A stretch of 64,000 nt of DNA. Origin: Nostoc sp. FACHB-892 (lineage in GTDB: Bacteria; Cyanobacteriota; Cyanobacteriia; Cyanobacteriales; Nostocaceae). The DNA lies in the NCBI RefSeq assembly GCF_014698795.1, contig NZ_JACJTR010000002.1, forward strand, positions 186,001-250,000. Direction: 5' to 3'. Positions 52,575-62,282 of this stretch are shown piece after piece; position 1 is the stretch's first letter; each line of letters begins with the position of its first letter. The position numbers were made by a program, and so were the translations under genes. The notes below the pieces were generated by a model. That model ran no database searches and was not told where the DNA came from. It saw only the letters and a list, made by a program, of their open reading frames with translations.

Positions 52575-53621
52575 ATGTCAGAATCAAATCCCATTACCCC
52601 AGACCCCAACTCAACTGAGGCACTAGACTCAGTGGCAAATAATCCCAACGAGCAAGCGATCGCATCTGCTGATCGTAATGCCAAAACTAGGCAGCTACTG
52701 GGGATGAAAGGTGCAGCTGCTGGGGAAACTTCAATTTGGAAAATTCGCTTGCAGCTAATGAAGCCCATTACCTGGATTCCCCTAATTTGGGGCGTAGTCT
52801 GTGGTGCGGCTTCTTCTGGTAACTATACTTGGACACTGGAAAATGTGTTGAAGGTAGCAACCTGTATGCTGCTGGCTGGGCCATTGATGACAGGTTACAC
52901 CCAAATCCTCAATGATTACTACGATCGCGAAATCGATGCCATCAATGAACCTTATCGCCCAATTCCCTCTGGGGCAATTCCTTTACCCCAGGTAATTACT
53001 CAGATTTGGGTATTACTGATTGCTGGCTATGGTTTGGCATTTGTGCTAGATGTGTGGTCTGGTCATGAATTCCCAACAATTACAGCGATCGCGATCATTG
53101 GTTCTTTCATCGCCTACATTTATTCTGCGCCTCCCCTGAAACTCAAGCAAAACGGTTGGCTAGGTAGCTACGCCTTGGGTGCAAGCTATATCACCTTACC
53201 TTGGTCTACAGGACACGCTTTGTTTGGCGATCTCAATTCCACAATTGTGATTTTGACAATGTTCTACAGCTTGGCTGGATTGGGAATTGCGATTGTCAAT
53301 GACTTCAAGAGTGTAGAAGGCGATCGCCAGTTAGGATTACAGTCACTACCCGTAATGTTTGGCATCACCACTGCGGCATGGATTTGTGTAGTAACGATTG
53401 ATGTATTTCAAGGATTGATAGCAGCTTATCTCGTCAGCATCCATGAGAATTTGTATGCAACAATACTAATACTCTTAATCATTCCGCAAATCACCTTGCA
53501 GGATATGTATTTCCTGCGTGACCCGGTGAAGAATGATGTTAAGTACCAAGCCAGCGCCCAACCGTTTCTTGTTCTAGGAATGCTCGTCACTGGTTTAGCG
53601 CTGGGTCATGCTGGCGTTTAA
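52575..53621 (+). CDS. chlG: Chlorophyll synthase
   Basis: The protein has 348 residues: a UbiA prenyltransferase with about eight to nine helices. The Mg-prenyl-diphosphate site is NDYYDREIDAINEPYRPIPSG, and the second Asp motif is NDFKSVEGDR. It esterifies chlorophyllide a with phytyl or geranylgeranyl diphosphate in the thylakoid membrane. The N-terminal 55 residues are soluble and variable. It begins 18 bases after the inverted repeat. Confidence 0.95.
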   Translation: MSESNPITPDPNSTEALDSVANNPNEQAIASADRNAKTRQLLGMKGAAAGETSIWKIRLQLMKPITWIPLIWGVVCGAASSGNYTWTLENVLKVATCMLLAGPLMTGYTQILNDYYDREIDAINEPYRPIPSGAIPLPQVITQIWVLLIAGYGLAFVLDVWSGHEFPTITAIAIIGSFIAYIYSAPPLKLKQNGWLGSYALGASYITLPWSTGHALFGDLNSTIVILTMFYSLAGLGIAIVNDFKSVEGDRQLGLQSLPVMFGITTAAWICVVTIDVFQGLIAAYLVSIHENLYATILILLIIPQITLQDMYFLRDPVKNDVKYQASAQPFLVLGMLVTGLALGHAGV

Positions 53622-53716
53622 TATACTTCTATAGTGAGAAGTTATGAGTGAGAAGTTACGAGTTAGGAGTTAAGAGTTAATATACTTTTAACTACTAATT
53701 TGTATCAGCAAATGCC

Positions 53717-54004
53717 GTGTTAGAAATAATATCTTTCCTTATTCATGGGATTCAGCCTTTTTTAATCCCTATTTGCTTTATCACTGCTTGGACTGTAACT
53801 ATTCTCGTTGTTTTGAATCTCTGGACAGCTGCGCGAGATAGTGTTAGTACAGCCAAACAAATGCATCAAATACCCTGTACTGGTTGCCAATTTTTTACCG
53901 ACAATTACCGTCTTAAATGTACTGTACGCCCATCTATTGCCAATACAGAAGAAGCGATCCATTGTTTGGATTATCAACCGAAGACAAATCCTTATTTGTA
54001 TTAG
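53717..54004 (+). CDS. Small membrane protein with Cys-rich tail, unknown function
   Basis: The protein has 95 residues from GTG. Residues 5-37 form one strong transmembrane helix (FLIPICFITAWTVTILVVLN). A cytosolic or lumenal tail follows with CTGC (54-57), Cys68 and Cys83. Four cysteines spaced C-x2-C-x10-C-x14-C could bind a metal or Fe-S cluster. I do not recognise the family. The short distance to chlG suggests a possible operon with it. Confidence 0.55.
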   Translation: MLEIISFLIHGIQPFLIPICFITAWTVTILVVLNLWTAARDSVSTAKQMHQIPCTGCQFFTDNYRLKCTVRPSIANTEEAIHCLDYQPKTNPYLY

Positions 54005-54067
54005 TTAGAGAGTGGGGAGTAGGGAATAGAGAAAATAAGGGAGATGAAGGGGCAGAGGGAAAGTAAT

Positions 54068-54236
54068 TAATGCCCAATGCCCAATACTTCTCTAGGGGAG
54101 GCTTTGCCCGAAGCCTAGCTATGCCGGAGGCTTTACGGTTTCTCTATGAACGTGAACAGGGTGTCGGAGACAGACGCTACGCGTAGCTTGCTTATCGGTA
54201 AGAGTACGCTCAGTAAAAGTGCCCAATGCCCAATAA
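54068..54236. repeat. Repeat-rich intergenic stretch
   Basis: It contains heptamer units TGCCCAATGCCCAATA (54071 and 54220) and a palindromic repeat with GGCTTTGCCCGAAGCC, TGCCGGAGGCTTTACGG and GACGCTACGCGTAGC. These GCTACGC-type motifs are dispersed in Nostoc intergenic DNA. A related piece lies at 60385-60425. Confidence 0.6.
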
Positions 54237-55193
54237 CTATTTACTAATATCAAGCAATATTTTTAAAACACCCCGACTCTGAGCGTGTTCAAAAGCTGCA
54301 AGTCCTTCAATGAGGGGATAGGAAGCTTGAATCAGAGGTTGCACGTCAACTTGTTCTGTGGCTAGCAACTGGAGTGCTGGAGTAAAGGGACCGCAACGGG
54401 AGCCGATGAGGGTAATTTCATCCACTACTAACGAGGAAGCATCAAGACTGAGGTTGCCAGCATAAGTACTTTTAAGCACTAAGGTTCCACGGGGGCGTAA
54501 GGCGCGGCGGGCGATCGCAAATCCTTCTGGGTTTCCAGTACATTCTACTGAGATATCGAAATATCCATCTTTTACAGCATTAGCTAAACCAGTTTTAATC
54601 CCCCGTGCCTCTAAGTTAGCCAATTTGTCTCGATGTCGCCCCACAGCTAAGAGTTCACAGCCAGTTAGGGCTAATGTCTGAGCTACTAACTGCCCTAGTT
54701 TGCCATCTCCAACCACCAGCACCCGATCATCTGGATGCAATGGTACTTGTTGCTGAATTTCCAAAGCTGCTGCTATAGGTTCGGTAAATGTTGCTACTTC
54801 TGTTGGCACATTATCAGGTACTAAATGTAAATTTTCCACTGGCAAACAGAGATATTCACCAAAGGCTCCATTACGGTTAACAATACCTAACACTGTGCGA
54901 TTTTCGCAGTGAGTTGATTGCCCTCTGCGACAAAATCGACAATGCCCACATACAGCGTTGATTTCTCCAACTACGCGTTGGTTTATTAAATGTTCTGGCC
55001 CTTTTTCAACTATGCCGACAAATTCATGCCCCAAAATACCAGTGTAGGGATAATAGCCTCTGAGAAGTTCCAAGTCAGTGTTACAAATACCCGCACGTAA
55101 AACACGTATCAAGGCTTCTCCCAATGGTGGTTCAGGAATGGGAATATCCGTGCGTAAGTGCAACTGGTTGTTTTCGAGCCAGAGTCCTTTCAT
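54237..55193 (-). CDS. Zinc-dependent MDR family alcohol dehydrogenase-like protein
   Basis: The protein has 318 residues. The catalytic zinc start is CNTDLELLRGYYPYTGILGH with GHEFVG, the structural zinc Cys cluster is CGHCRFCRRGQSTHC, and the Rossmann motif is VVGDGKLGQLVAQ. It oxidises an alcohol or polyol with NAD(P), and the substrate is unknown. It is slightly shorter than standard MDRs (340-375). It is a single gene. Confidence 0.88.
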   Translation of the reverse strand: MKGLWLENNQLHLRTDIPIPEPPLGEALIRVLRAGICNTDLELLRGYYPYTGILGHEFVGIVEKGPEHLINQRVVGEINAVCGHCRFCRRGQSTHCENRTVLGIVNRNGAFGEYLCLPVENLHLVPDNVPTEVATFTEPIAAALEIQQQVPLHPDDRVLVVGDGKLGQLVAQTLALTGCELLAVGRHRDKLANLEARGIKTGLANAVKDGYFDISVECTGNPEGFAIARRALRPRGTLVLKSTYAGNLSLDASSLVVDEITLIGSRCGPFTPALQLLATEQVDVQPLIQASYPLIEGLAAFEHAQSRGVLKILLDISK

Positions 55194-55298
55194 TTTTCTT
55201 TACGTAATTTGCCTAATATTTTGTCATACTACTTTCAAAAATTTTTGTAAAATAATCAATTGGCTCTGTGGATGTATAGATGTAGCGCATAGGAACGC

Positions 55299-55868
55299 CT
55301 ATGTTTCTGTAGTGGTTATTTCTTTAATTTTGATATCAACCTTACTTAACCAAGTAACTAGGTCATCTGAGTCAAGTGCTATCTCACTTCCTAAAGTTTT
55401 GATATAGAGCAGTCCGTCGCTAATAATTAAATCTCTGATTGGATACCATGAACTTCGTTTTCTAATCAGAAGTTCTAACGGAATCCCTAGGCTTGAGGCA
55501 TACTTGCGATATTTCCACCAAGCTCGCCATAAAATTACAGACCTAGTACAGTGCATCTCATAGCCCTTGGGAACTTCACAGTATTGATACTGATAGAAAC
55601 CCCGACTATCTACTTCTCCTTTAAGGAGATAACTATATTCTGCTAATGCCTGATTTATCAATTCCCACTGAGATGATTTTGGAGAAACCGAAAATTCAGG
55701 TAGTGTGGTAGATAGTTGAACGATGGCTATCACGCCTTCAGATTTCGCTGTCAGTTGGTTTGTTTTATATACTGTTTGCGCTGTCAAAGCAGGATTTGAC
55801 AACAAAACGTCTTTTTTATGAATAGAGTTTTGCACAAACTCTCGAATTAAATCTAGATTAGACAACAT
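55299..55868 (-). CDS. Hypothetical protein, unrecognised
   Basis: The protein has 189 residues, no signal peptide and no hydrophobic helix. Trp- and Tyr-rich middle (FYQYQYCEVPKGYEMHC, ILWRAWWKYRKYASSLGI) and a C-terminal LYIKTLGSEIALDSDDLVTW stand out. No catalytic motif was recognised. Its codon use looks like its neighbours. It is a single gene. Confidence 0.6.
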   Translation of the reverse strand: MLSNLDLIREFVQNSIHKKDVLLSNPALTAQTVYKTNQLTAKSEGVIAIVQLSTTLPEFSVSPKSSQWELINQALAEYSYLLKGEVDSRGFYQYQYCEVPKGYEMHCTRSVILWRAWWKYRKYASSLGIPLELLIRKRSSWYPIRDLIISDGLLYIKTLGSEIALDSDDLVTWLSKVDIKIKEITTTET

Positions 55869-56088
55869 AAAATTACTTGTACCAAGTTAATCAGTGTAAC
55901 CGAAGCTACAATACTGCTTAAATTAGTAACTACACTGATTTTGCATTTAAATCAGGATTATCACCAGCTTTATTTATACTCAATTCTTTGTTTAACTAGG
56001 GTTTTATTAAGTTTAATGTCGGGGATGTCGCCACTTGGTAGCTTATTTGACAAAATCCCTGTTTCCAAATAACGGAGTGGCGGATTAG

Positions 56089-56895
56089 CTAAATTTTTAC
56101 GCCATCTAAAAAAGGTGTAAATACCGAAACTAATTCGGGGCGACTAACCACAAGGGTGGGAAAAGAGCGATCGCTATAATCCTCTCCCGGTGACAACGGA
56201 AAGGGTTCTGACTTCAGCGATAACCAGGCCCCACCAGCAGCCTGGACGATTACCCAAGCCCCGGCTAAGTCCCAAACTTTTGGTGTTGCCTCAATACCAC
56301 CCAGAGTAGCCCCAGTTGCAACCGTCAAAAAGTTATAGCTAGCCACACCCAACATCCGAATTTTGCAGGGAAAGCCGTTTTGCATAGCTGCGGTGCTGCG
56401 GGAGCAGAGGTTGAAAAAGTGATTGTTGCTGGGACTATCAATACTCGTGTGGATGGGGTGGAGATTGAGAAATGCTCCTATGGGCGTTGCTAACCCAGAT
56501 GAACCTGCCCAGAAACCATGAAAAGCTTGATTTAAGGTTGGTGCATAAATATAACCAAAAATGGGTGTGCCTCGATATAGCAAACCCAGAGATATTGTCC
56601 AGATAGGGATGCCGCGTGTGAAGTTGGTTGTACCATCGAGAGGATCAATTACCCAGCACCACTCAGTACCGGGAAATGACTGATCGCTCTCTTCGCTCAA
56701 AATGCCGTAACCAGAGAAAGTAGAAGCGATCGCATCCCGAATTTCCTGATCTGCCCATTTATCTGCTTGCGTCACCAAACTACCATCAGCTTTTTGGGAA
56801 GCTTGTACTTGCCCAAAATCTTGCATTAGCTGCTTGCCCACTCTGGTAGTGGTAGTTTGGGCAAAATCTAAAATTGTTGTCCAAAAATCATTCAT
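56089..56895 (-). CDS. Inositol monophosphatase family protein
   Basis: The protein has 268 residues. Metal ligands are Glu68-Glu69 (ILSEES), Asp84 and Asp87 in WVIDPLDGTTNF, and a late WDLAGAWVI. It dephosphorylates inositol-phosphate or another sugar phosphate. Several cyanobacterial members also act on fructose-1,6-bisphosphate or 3'-phosphoadenosine phosphate, so the substrate is not fixed. The latter would fit PAPS recycling but is only an inference. Heptamer repeats lie just upstream. Confidence 0.88.
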   Translation of the reverse strand: MNDFWTTILDFAQTTTTRVGKQLMQDFGQVQASQKADGSLVTQADKWADQEIRDAIASTFSGYGILSEESDQSFPGTEWCWVIDPLDGTTNFTRGIPIWTISLGLLYRGTPIFGYIYAPTLNQAFHGFWAGSSGLATPIGAFLNLHPIHTSIDSPSNNHFFNLCSRSTAAMQNGFPCKIRMLGVASYNFLTVATGATLGGIEATPKVWDLAGAWVIVQAAGGAWLSLKSEPFPLSPGEDYSDRSFPTLVVSRPELVSVFTPFLDGVKI

Positions 56896-56979
56896 TGGTT
56901 AATATTCATTTGTCATTTGTCATTGGTCATTGGTCATTTGTCCCATGCCCAATGCCCAATGCCCCATGCCCTATACAGT
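56896..56979. repeat. Heptameric tandem repeats (GTCATTG and CCCAATG)
   Basis: TTTGTCATTTGTCATTGGTC and a following ATTGGTCATT are about four units of a 7-bp motif, and CCCAATGCCCAATGCCCCAT is about three units of another. They fill the gap between the phosphatase and PucC-like genes. Confidence 0.75.
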
Positions 56980-58413
56980 TTAATCCAAATCGCTTTCTAA
57001 AACCGAAGCGATCGCTTGCTTTGTACTTGTTTGAAATTCTGTGATGTTCACCCGATTCAGAAACCAAATTGACACCACCATTCCCACTGCTTCTAAAACG
57101 AATACCAGTCCATAAGCTAACTCTAGGCTAGGTAGCAGCTTGCGTCCAATATCGAAAACTGTACCTCCGATTACCACCGCTATTCCTCTAGACATGGACT
57201 GTGCTAATCCCCATGCCCCAATAAACGTACCTGCGGCTTCTGCTGCGGTAAGATCCAACATCAAGCTAATTGCAGCCGTTGTTAAGAAACCTGTGGCTAA
57301 ACCGAACAAGACTAAACCTAGTTTGAGAACAGCTGCATTAGCTGTGAATCCTGATATACCTAGCAATATTGCACAGAATGCTACCAACATACAGCCTAGA
57401 CGTGCAGTTCTGCGCTTACCTAATCGCGGCACTATGAAAAAGCCCGTAACGCCGTAGGCAATCAGTAGACCCGTTCCATAAAAAATATTTAATTTGGTAC
57501 TTTCCGCTAGGGGCATTTTAAACACTTGACCCGCATAAGGTTCCAAAATCGGGTCTTGCATAAACAAACTGATAGTCATCACCAATAAAAAGGTGAAAAA
57601 TATACCTGTTTGTGGGCTAGCTGTCAAGATTTTCCAAGCATTGCCTAAAGTAATACTGTCTTCCCGGTTCGCCAGTGTGGAACGGGTTGAGTATTGGGAG
57701 TATTTTTTTTCTACGCCGAATGTGGCTGCGATCGCTAAACCAAATACAATTGCTGGGACGATAGTAAACAATCTGTTGATTGCTGGCTGCAAGGTTTCTA
57801 TAGTTGCTTCTGGAGTTAACTGCTTGAGCAAGCTGGCACTAATAATCGCCCCAACAATAATCCCCACCATTAGCATCGACCAAACCACACCGACTACTTT
57901 AGAACGGTTATCTTCTTCAGATATATCCACCAACAAAGCAGCAAAGGCAGTACCACTAGCACAAATTCCTAGACCGTATATAGCGAAAACTAAAGCCAAA
58001 AGCGCTGTCCAGCCGATTGTTTGGGTTGTCCATATCCAAGTACCTGCACTATTTCCAGCAATATTCATCTGCCACATTACTTGTACAGCTAAAAATGCTG
58101 CGATCGCAAATATTGCCGCCCCTACCCAAACATAAGCTGTGCGGTGGTATCCCCATAACGGCTTGGCATCGGAAATCTGTCCGAACCAGACACGCGAAGG
58201 AGCAACAAATAAAGGCAGTGCTAGAACTACTGATACCAGCGTTGCCGGAATTGCTATTTCTTGAATCATGACTCTGTTGAGTACGCCCAGAGTCAAAATA
58301 GACATCATGCTCAACCCCATTTGAAATAAACCTAGCCGGAACATGGTCAGCAGGTTGACCCTTGGCACAGATAGGGATTTTTTTTGGGTATCAAATATTT
58401 CACCGCTTGTCAT
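56980..58413 (-). CDS. BCH/PucC family MFS-fold protein (LhaA-like)
   Basis: The protein has 477 residues from ATG 58413. A TTG frame extends 20 codons upstream but lacks a ribosome site. About twelve transmembrane helices are visible. Conserved MFRLGLFQMGLSMMSILTLG, SRVWFGQISDAKPLWGYHRT and the later GTFIGAWGLAQSMSRGIAVV match the PucC/LhaA group. These proteins help insert or deliver chlorophyll or bacteriochlorophyll to light-harvesting proteins. A photosynthesis role agrees with chlG 4 kb away. Confidence 0.88.
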   Translation of the reverse strand: MTSGEIFDTQKKSLSVPRVNLLTMFRLGLFQMGLSMMSILTLGVLNRVMIQEIAIPATLVSVVLALPLFVAPSRVWFGQISDAKPLWGYHRTAYVWVGAAIFAIAAFLAVQVMWQMNIAGNSAGTWIWTTQTIGWTALLALVFAIYGLGICASGTAFAALLVDISEEDNRSKVVGVVWSMLMVGIIVGAIISASLLKQLTPEATIETLQPAINRLFTIVPAIVFGLAIAATFGVEKKYSQYSTRSTLANREDSITLGNAWKILTASPQTGIFFTFLLVMTISLFMQDPILEPYAGQVFKMPLAESTKLNIFYGTGLLIAYGVTGFFIVPRLGKRRTARLGCMLVAFCAILLGISGFTANAAVLKLGLVLFGLATGFLTTAAISLMLDLTAAEAAGTFIGAWGLAQSMSRGIAVVIGGTVFDIGRKLLPSLELAYGLVFVLEAVGMVVSIWFLNRVNITEFQTSTKQAIASVLESDLD

Positions 58414-58748
58414 AGCTACTTTTTTGTATAGTTTATGGAATATAGTCTCTTTAATTAAATATAAACTGTTCAATATTCCAAAAAACTACTAATTTCGGGG
58501 CATCAATTTTTGGGTTTGGCGGTAGACACCGCAGCATAACGTACATAAAACTTTTTGGTTATTCAAGGCTTGTTGTGCAACCATAACTAGATTAAACGTG
58601 ATTGAGCATTAACAGAGGCTAACTGAGATAGTTGCTTGCTTACCCCTGTCTTTTATCACTAAAACTAGTGTCATAGTTGGCGATCGCTGCTATCTAGATG
58701 TAGCATTCACATCTCACTATTTTAAACTTTCTTAAGGTTGTCAGGGAT

Positions 58749-59511
58749 ATGGAAGAAATATTAAACCAATACTGTAAACAAGATAATCCTGGTCTGCTTC
58801 TCCTGAGTTGGATTAAGGAGCTTTATCCAGCAGTATTTACAGACGATAAGACCATTTTATTTCTTAGTATAAATAAATTCGTTGCTCAAAATACAACACT
58901 TGTTGAACCATCATATTACTTCACTGAGCGGTTGATTAATAAATCACTTGTTTTTATTGATCAGTTTGATACTACCAAAGACGCTGTACTCAAAAATATT
59001 ATTCAGTCAGGATTACGAGATCGAATGGATCTTCTTGATTTATTCTTGAATATTCATAATCATCTAATGCAAACTGAATGTCCTGCGGTACTTTTGCAAG
59101 AATCAAAATGGAGAAAAAAACTATAGTATTCCTGACCTTTCTAAAATTGAAGCTATTCTCAGGGAAGTCGAAACTGAACTTCCCGAAAACAAGCGAAATG
59201 GAGATGAGTTAGCTAATATAGTTGAAGAATTTTTACAAGAACCATCTGACCTTGATATTGAAAAATTTAAATTATTATCATTGGAACTTATAAAAATTGG
59301 TAGCCAACCTATATCGAAAGGAGATTTTAAGTCTTTAATCGCACAGTATTTGGGGACAACAAAGAAGGTAGGAGACAAGGATATTGATGTCAGTAGTACA
59401 AGTGAGGCTACTCGTTTTAGAGATTACCTTCTCGATCAATATCAAATTCGATTGAAGTTCCCCATGATAACCAGAGCAAAGAAGATTTATTCGACGCTTC
59501 TCTTAACATAA
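58749..59511 (+). pseudogene. Unrecognised gene broken by +1 frameshift in a poly-A run
   Basis: The first frame (58749-59126, 125 residues, EEILNQYCKQDNPGLLLLSW) ends soon after a seven-A run at about 59112-59118. With one A removed, reading continues in frame as NYSIPDLSKIEAILREVETE to the stop at 59511, giving about 253 residues. The protein is acidic and helical with no motif I recognise. Either a recent mutation, a sequencing indel, or transcriptional slippage explains it. It is followed 9 bases later by a second frame with the same kind of lesion. Confidence 0.55.
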
Positions 59512-59520
59512 AATATTTTG

Positions 59521-59755
59521 GTGAAACCGAAAAATAAGCTTATTACTTTGTTGGAGACCGAAAAAAAAGGTGCAATTCTCTTTCAAAGATGCCTATTATC
59601 TTCGTAAAATCGTGGCGGTGGATGACTCAAAACTGATATTCAGACAACTCCTTGAAACTATGGATGTTGATTTTGTCCGCACAGGGCAAAGTACTGTAAT
59701 CCCTTTTCCATTTAAGTATATTAGGGAGTATAAAAATTTTGGTGTTGCTAAATGA
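59521..59755 (+). pseudogene. Unrecognised small gene with +1 frameshift in a poly-A run
   Basis: A GTG frame (VKPKNKLITLLETEKK) is open to an eight-A run at about 59561-59568. Removing one A joins it to VQFSFKDAYYLRKIVAVDDS and on to a stop at 59755, for about 77 residues. Without the join, only a 61-codon GTG frame at 59570 remains. No strong ribosome site is present. The function is unknown. Confidence that this is a single gene is low. Confidence 0.35.
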
Positions 59756-60052
59756 CTGTATTAATCAGTATTGATCAACGGCAATAACTCTTAGTTTTAC
59801 GTTAGTTTGACGGATTGTACTTATTTTTCTACCCCAACACCTGAGAAATATTTTCAAATATACCCAATAGTAAAATTTACTAAAGTTCTAGCATTGCCCT
59901 GTAACTTTATCGGACGCAATCAAACCACATAAAAATATCAATATTAAAATGTGGTTTTAACTACGCTATTCCATTGAATTAGTAAGATAAGCTTGCTGTA
60001 TGTATGTCATCAAGCTACTTAACTTCATCTAGTAACCAAACAGCCATAAGCA

Positions 60053-60277
60053 ATGAGTAAAGAACCAGCCAAAGTAATATTATGGGAAGAAAATCAAAAA
60101 GATTTTCTAAAAAAGTTCTACGATCTCCAATTTGCTCCCAGAGTAGGAGAGGAAGTTTACCTAAAAAAAGAGAAATGGAAAGTAACCAGAGTTGAGCATG
60201 ACATAGAAATTAGTGAGATTAATGTCTACATGGAATTAATCAAAAAAGCCAAGCAGGATAAATCATCTAATTCTTAA
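60053..60277 (+). CDS. Small hypothetical protein
   Basis: The protein has 74 residues, charged and soluble (KVILWEENQKDFLKKFYDLQ, VGEEVYLKKEKWKVTRVEHD), likely a small beta-rich domain followed by a Lys-rich tail. I do not recognise it. A clear terminator follows 35 bases after the stop, supporting real transcription. Confidence 0.5.
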   Translation: MSKEPAKVILWEENQKDFLKKFYDLQFAPRVGEEVYLKKEKWKVTRVEHDIEISEINVYMELIKKAKQDKSSNS

Positions 60278-60311
60278 ATACAAGTAAATACACTCAACTC
60301 AACTATCATAA

Positions 60312-60337
60312 AAGGGAGGTTATTAGCCTCCCTTAAT
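60312..60337 (+). terminator. Hairpin after small hypothetical gene
   Basis: A perfect 8-bp stem AAGGGAGG (60312-60319) / CCTCCCTT (60327-60334) with a 7-base loop. Only a weak T-rich tract (AATTCT) follows. Confidence 0.6.
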
Positions 60338-60548
60338 TCTGAGAATAGATATATTGTCAGGTGTAATTTGTAAATCTTTATGCAAGCCGCGATGTCTACG
60401 ACAGGCTACGCCTACGGACAACAAGAGTTGCGGTCAAATGGTGGCGATCGCACTTTGAATATACTACATCAACTTCCCCACACCCAACCTTGTCTGTAAC
60501 GATAGACTATAAAAGTAAAGAAATGTAAATAAATTAAATTTTGCAACC

Positions 60549-61496
60549 GTGGAAAATCTCACATTGGGGCAAAATGGCCCAGTTGTTACACCTTTATGCA
60601 TAGGCACTTGGGCTTGGGGTGATAAACTATTTTGGAATTATGGCAACGCCTACGGACCAGAACAGTTACAAGAAGCCTTTACAGCAGCCTTAGAAGCTGG
60701 TATCACCTTCTTTGATACTGCCGAAATCTACGGAATGGGACTATCAGAGAAATTTTTGGGGCAATTTCTTCAACAGACACAACAACCCGTACAAATTGCC
60801 ACAAAATTTGGCCCTTTACCGTGGCGATTTACAGCCCAATCCGTCTCTGATGCTTTAACAGCAAGCCTCAAACGCTTACAATTAGAGCGAATTGCCCTGT
60901 ACCAAGTGCATTGGCCTTTTGCCTTCTTTTTAAGCCAAGAAACTTTGATGAATGCCCTAGCGGATGAAGTGAAGGAGGGCAGAATTGGCGCAGTCGGTGT
61001 AAGTAATTACTCAGCAGAGCAAATGCGAGATGCGCATCAAATATTAGCGGCCCGTGGAGTACCTTTGGCTGTAAACCAAGTCCGCTATTCTCTACTCACT
61101 CGCCAAATTGAAAGTAAGGGTATTTTAGCAACTGCCCGTGAGTTAGGGGTGACTATCTTGGCTTATAGTCCTTTAGCTCAGGGGTTACTCACAGGTAAGT
61201 ACAGTATTGATAGTGTTGAAACCCCAACTGGAGCAAGAAAAATAGACCCACGATTTAAGAAAGAAGGTTTGCAAAAAATTGCCCCAGTCATATCTTTGCT
61301 ACGCAACTTCGGGGAAAAATACGATCGCACCCCCGCCCAAGTTGCTCTCAACTGGTTAATTGCTCAGGGGAACGTTATTCCCATTGCTGGTGTGAAGACA
61401 GCTGAACACGTGCGGCAAAATGCTGGCGCTTTGGGCTGGAAATTGAGCGACGATGAAATTGGAGAGTTAGAACTAGTTAGTCGTTCTTGGTTATAG
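60549..61496 (+). CDS. Aldo/keto reductase
   Basis: The protein has 315 residues from GTG. The catalytic tetrad is visible: Asp56, Tyr61, Lys86 and His121 in FFDTAEIYGMGLSE, QIATKFGP and YQVHWPF. NADP-binding is in YSPLAQGLLTGKY and the C-terminal IPIAGVKTAEHVRQN. It reduces a carbonyl with NADPH, and the substrate is unknown. It is a single gene. Confidence 0.92.
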   Translation: MENLTLGQNGPVVTPLCIGTWAWGDKLFWNYGNAYGPEQLQEAFTAALEAGITFFDTAEIYGMGLSEKFLGQFLQQTQQPVQIATKFGPLPWRFTAQSVSDALTASLKRLQLERIALYQVHWPFAFFLSQETLMNALADEVKEGRIGAVGVSNYSAEQMRDAHQILAARGVPLAVNQVRYSLLTRQIESKGILATARELGVTILAYSPLAQGLLTGKYSIDSVETPTGARKIDPRFKKEGLQKIAPVISLLRNFGEKYDRTPAQVALNWLIAQGNVIPIAGVKTAEHVRQNAGALGWKLSDDEIGELELVSRSWL

Positions 61497-61506
61497 TATT
61501 TTTGAA

Positions 61507-62085
61507 CTACTCAAATACAGGAGGCCAAATTTCTGACACTACTAGCTCCCAACCAGGCAATAAGTCTGGTAGTGTCAGTTTGTCGTTATCTTGCAAAACT
61601 ATTGGTTCTTGGTTAAGCCGATAAACTGTGAGCGTCAATTTGTCAGGATCAATTAGGATACCAACTGCACATCCGAGTTGTAAGAATAGCTGAATCTTTT
61701 CTACCAGTGGTTTGATCCGGTCTGACTTAGATTTTATTTCTACCATTAAGTCAGGTACAAGTTCTACAAAGTCACGTTTGCTTGTTTTCAGTCTCCCAGC
61801 ACGAACAAAAGACACATCGGGAGCGCGGAGATTTCGTTTTTCGTTATCAGCTTCTTTGCCGTTTTGAGTTTCTAAGGTAGGTAAAATGAAACCCGCGCTA
61901 GAACCAGTTATCCGTCCTAGCCTCTGTGGGCGTACCCAGTTGCCGAGTAATCTAACTAATTCAGCACCAATTTCCTCTGACTCATAATCTGATGGACCCA
62001 TAACAACTATATTTCCGTCTACTAGCTCCATCTGCCATTCTGGATGCTCTGCTTGTAGTTGCTCTAAGTCTGGAATAGTGAACAT
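61507..62085 (-). CDS. Uma2 family (DUF820) endonuclease-like protein
   Basis: The protein has 192 residues. The core is RAPDVSFVRAGRL, DLMVEIKSKSDRIKPLVEKI and GILIDPDKLTLTVYR, the PD-(D/E)xK-like D-E-K pattern. It is only distantly similar to the Uma2 protein at 21428 in this window, so the two are not recent copies. Role unknown. It ends 11 bases from the aldo/keto reductase stop on the opposite strand. Confidence 0.85.
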   Translation of the reverse strand: MFTIPDLEQLQAEHPEWQMELVDGNIVVMGPSDYESEEIGAELVRLLGNWVRPQRLGRITGSSAGFILPTLETQNGKEADNEKRNLRAPDVSFVRAGRLKTSKRDFVELVPDLMVEIKSKSDRIKPLVEKIQLFLQLGCAVGILIDPDKLTLTVYRLNQEPIVLQDNDKLTLPDLLPGWELVVSEIWPPVFE

Positions 62086-62282
62086 AAGACCACGATGAAT
62101 GCATCTTTAATTGATCTTCCTACAAACGGGTAGAAAAAGTTATCCAAAAAGCCAAAAAGTCAAGAGCCAAAGTCAAAATCCTGACTCTTAACTCTCAACT
62201 CTCTAATTTTATATTTGGATTTTGGATTGAAGAAAAAATCTAAAAATCTAAAATCCAAAATTGATTAACTTCTAACTTTTAA

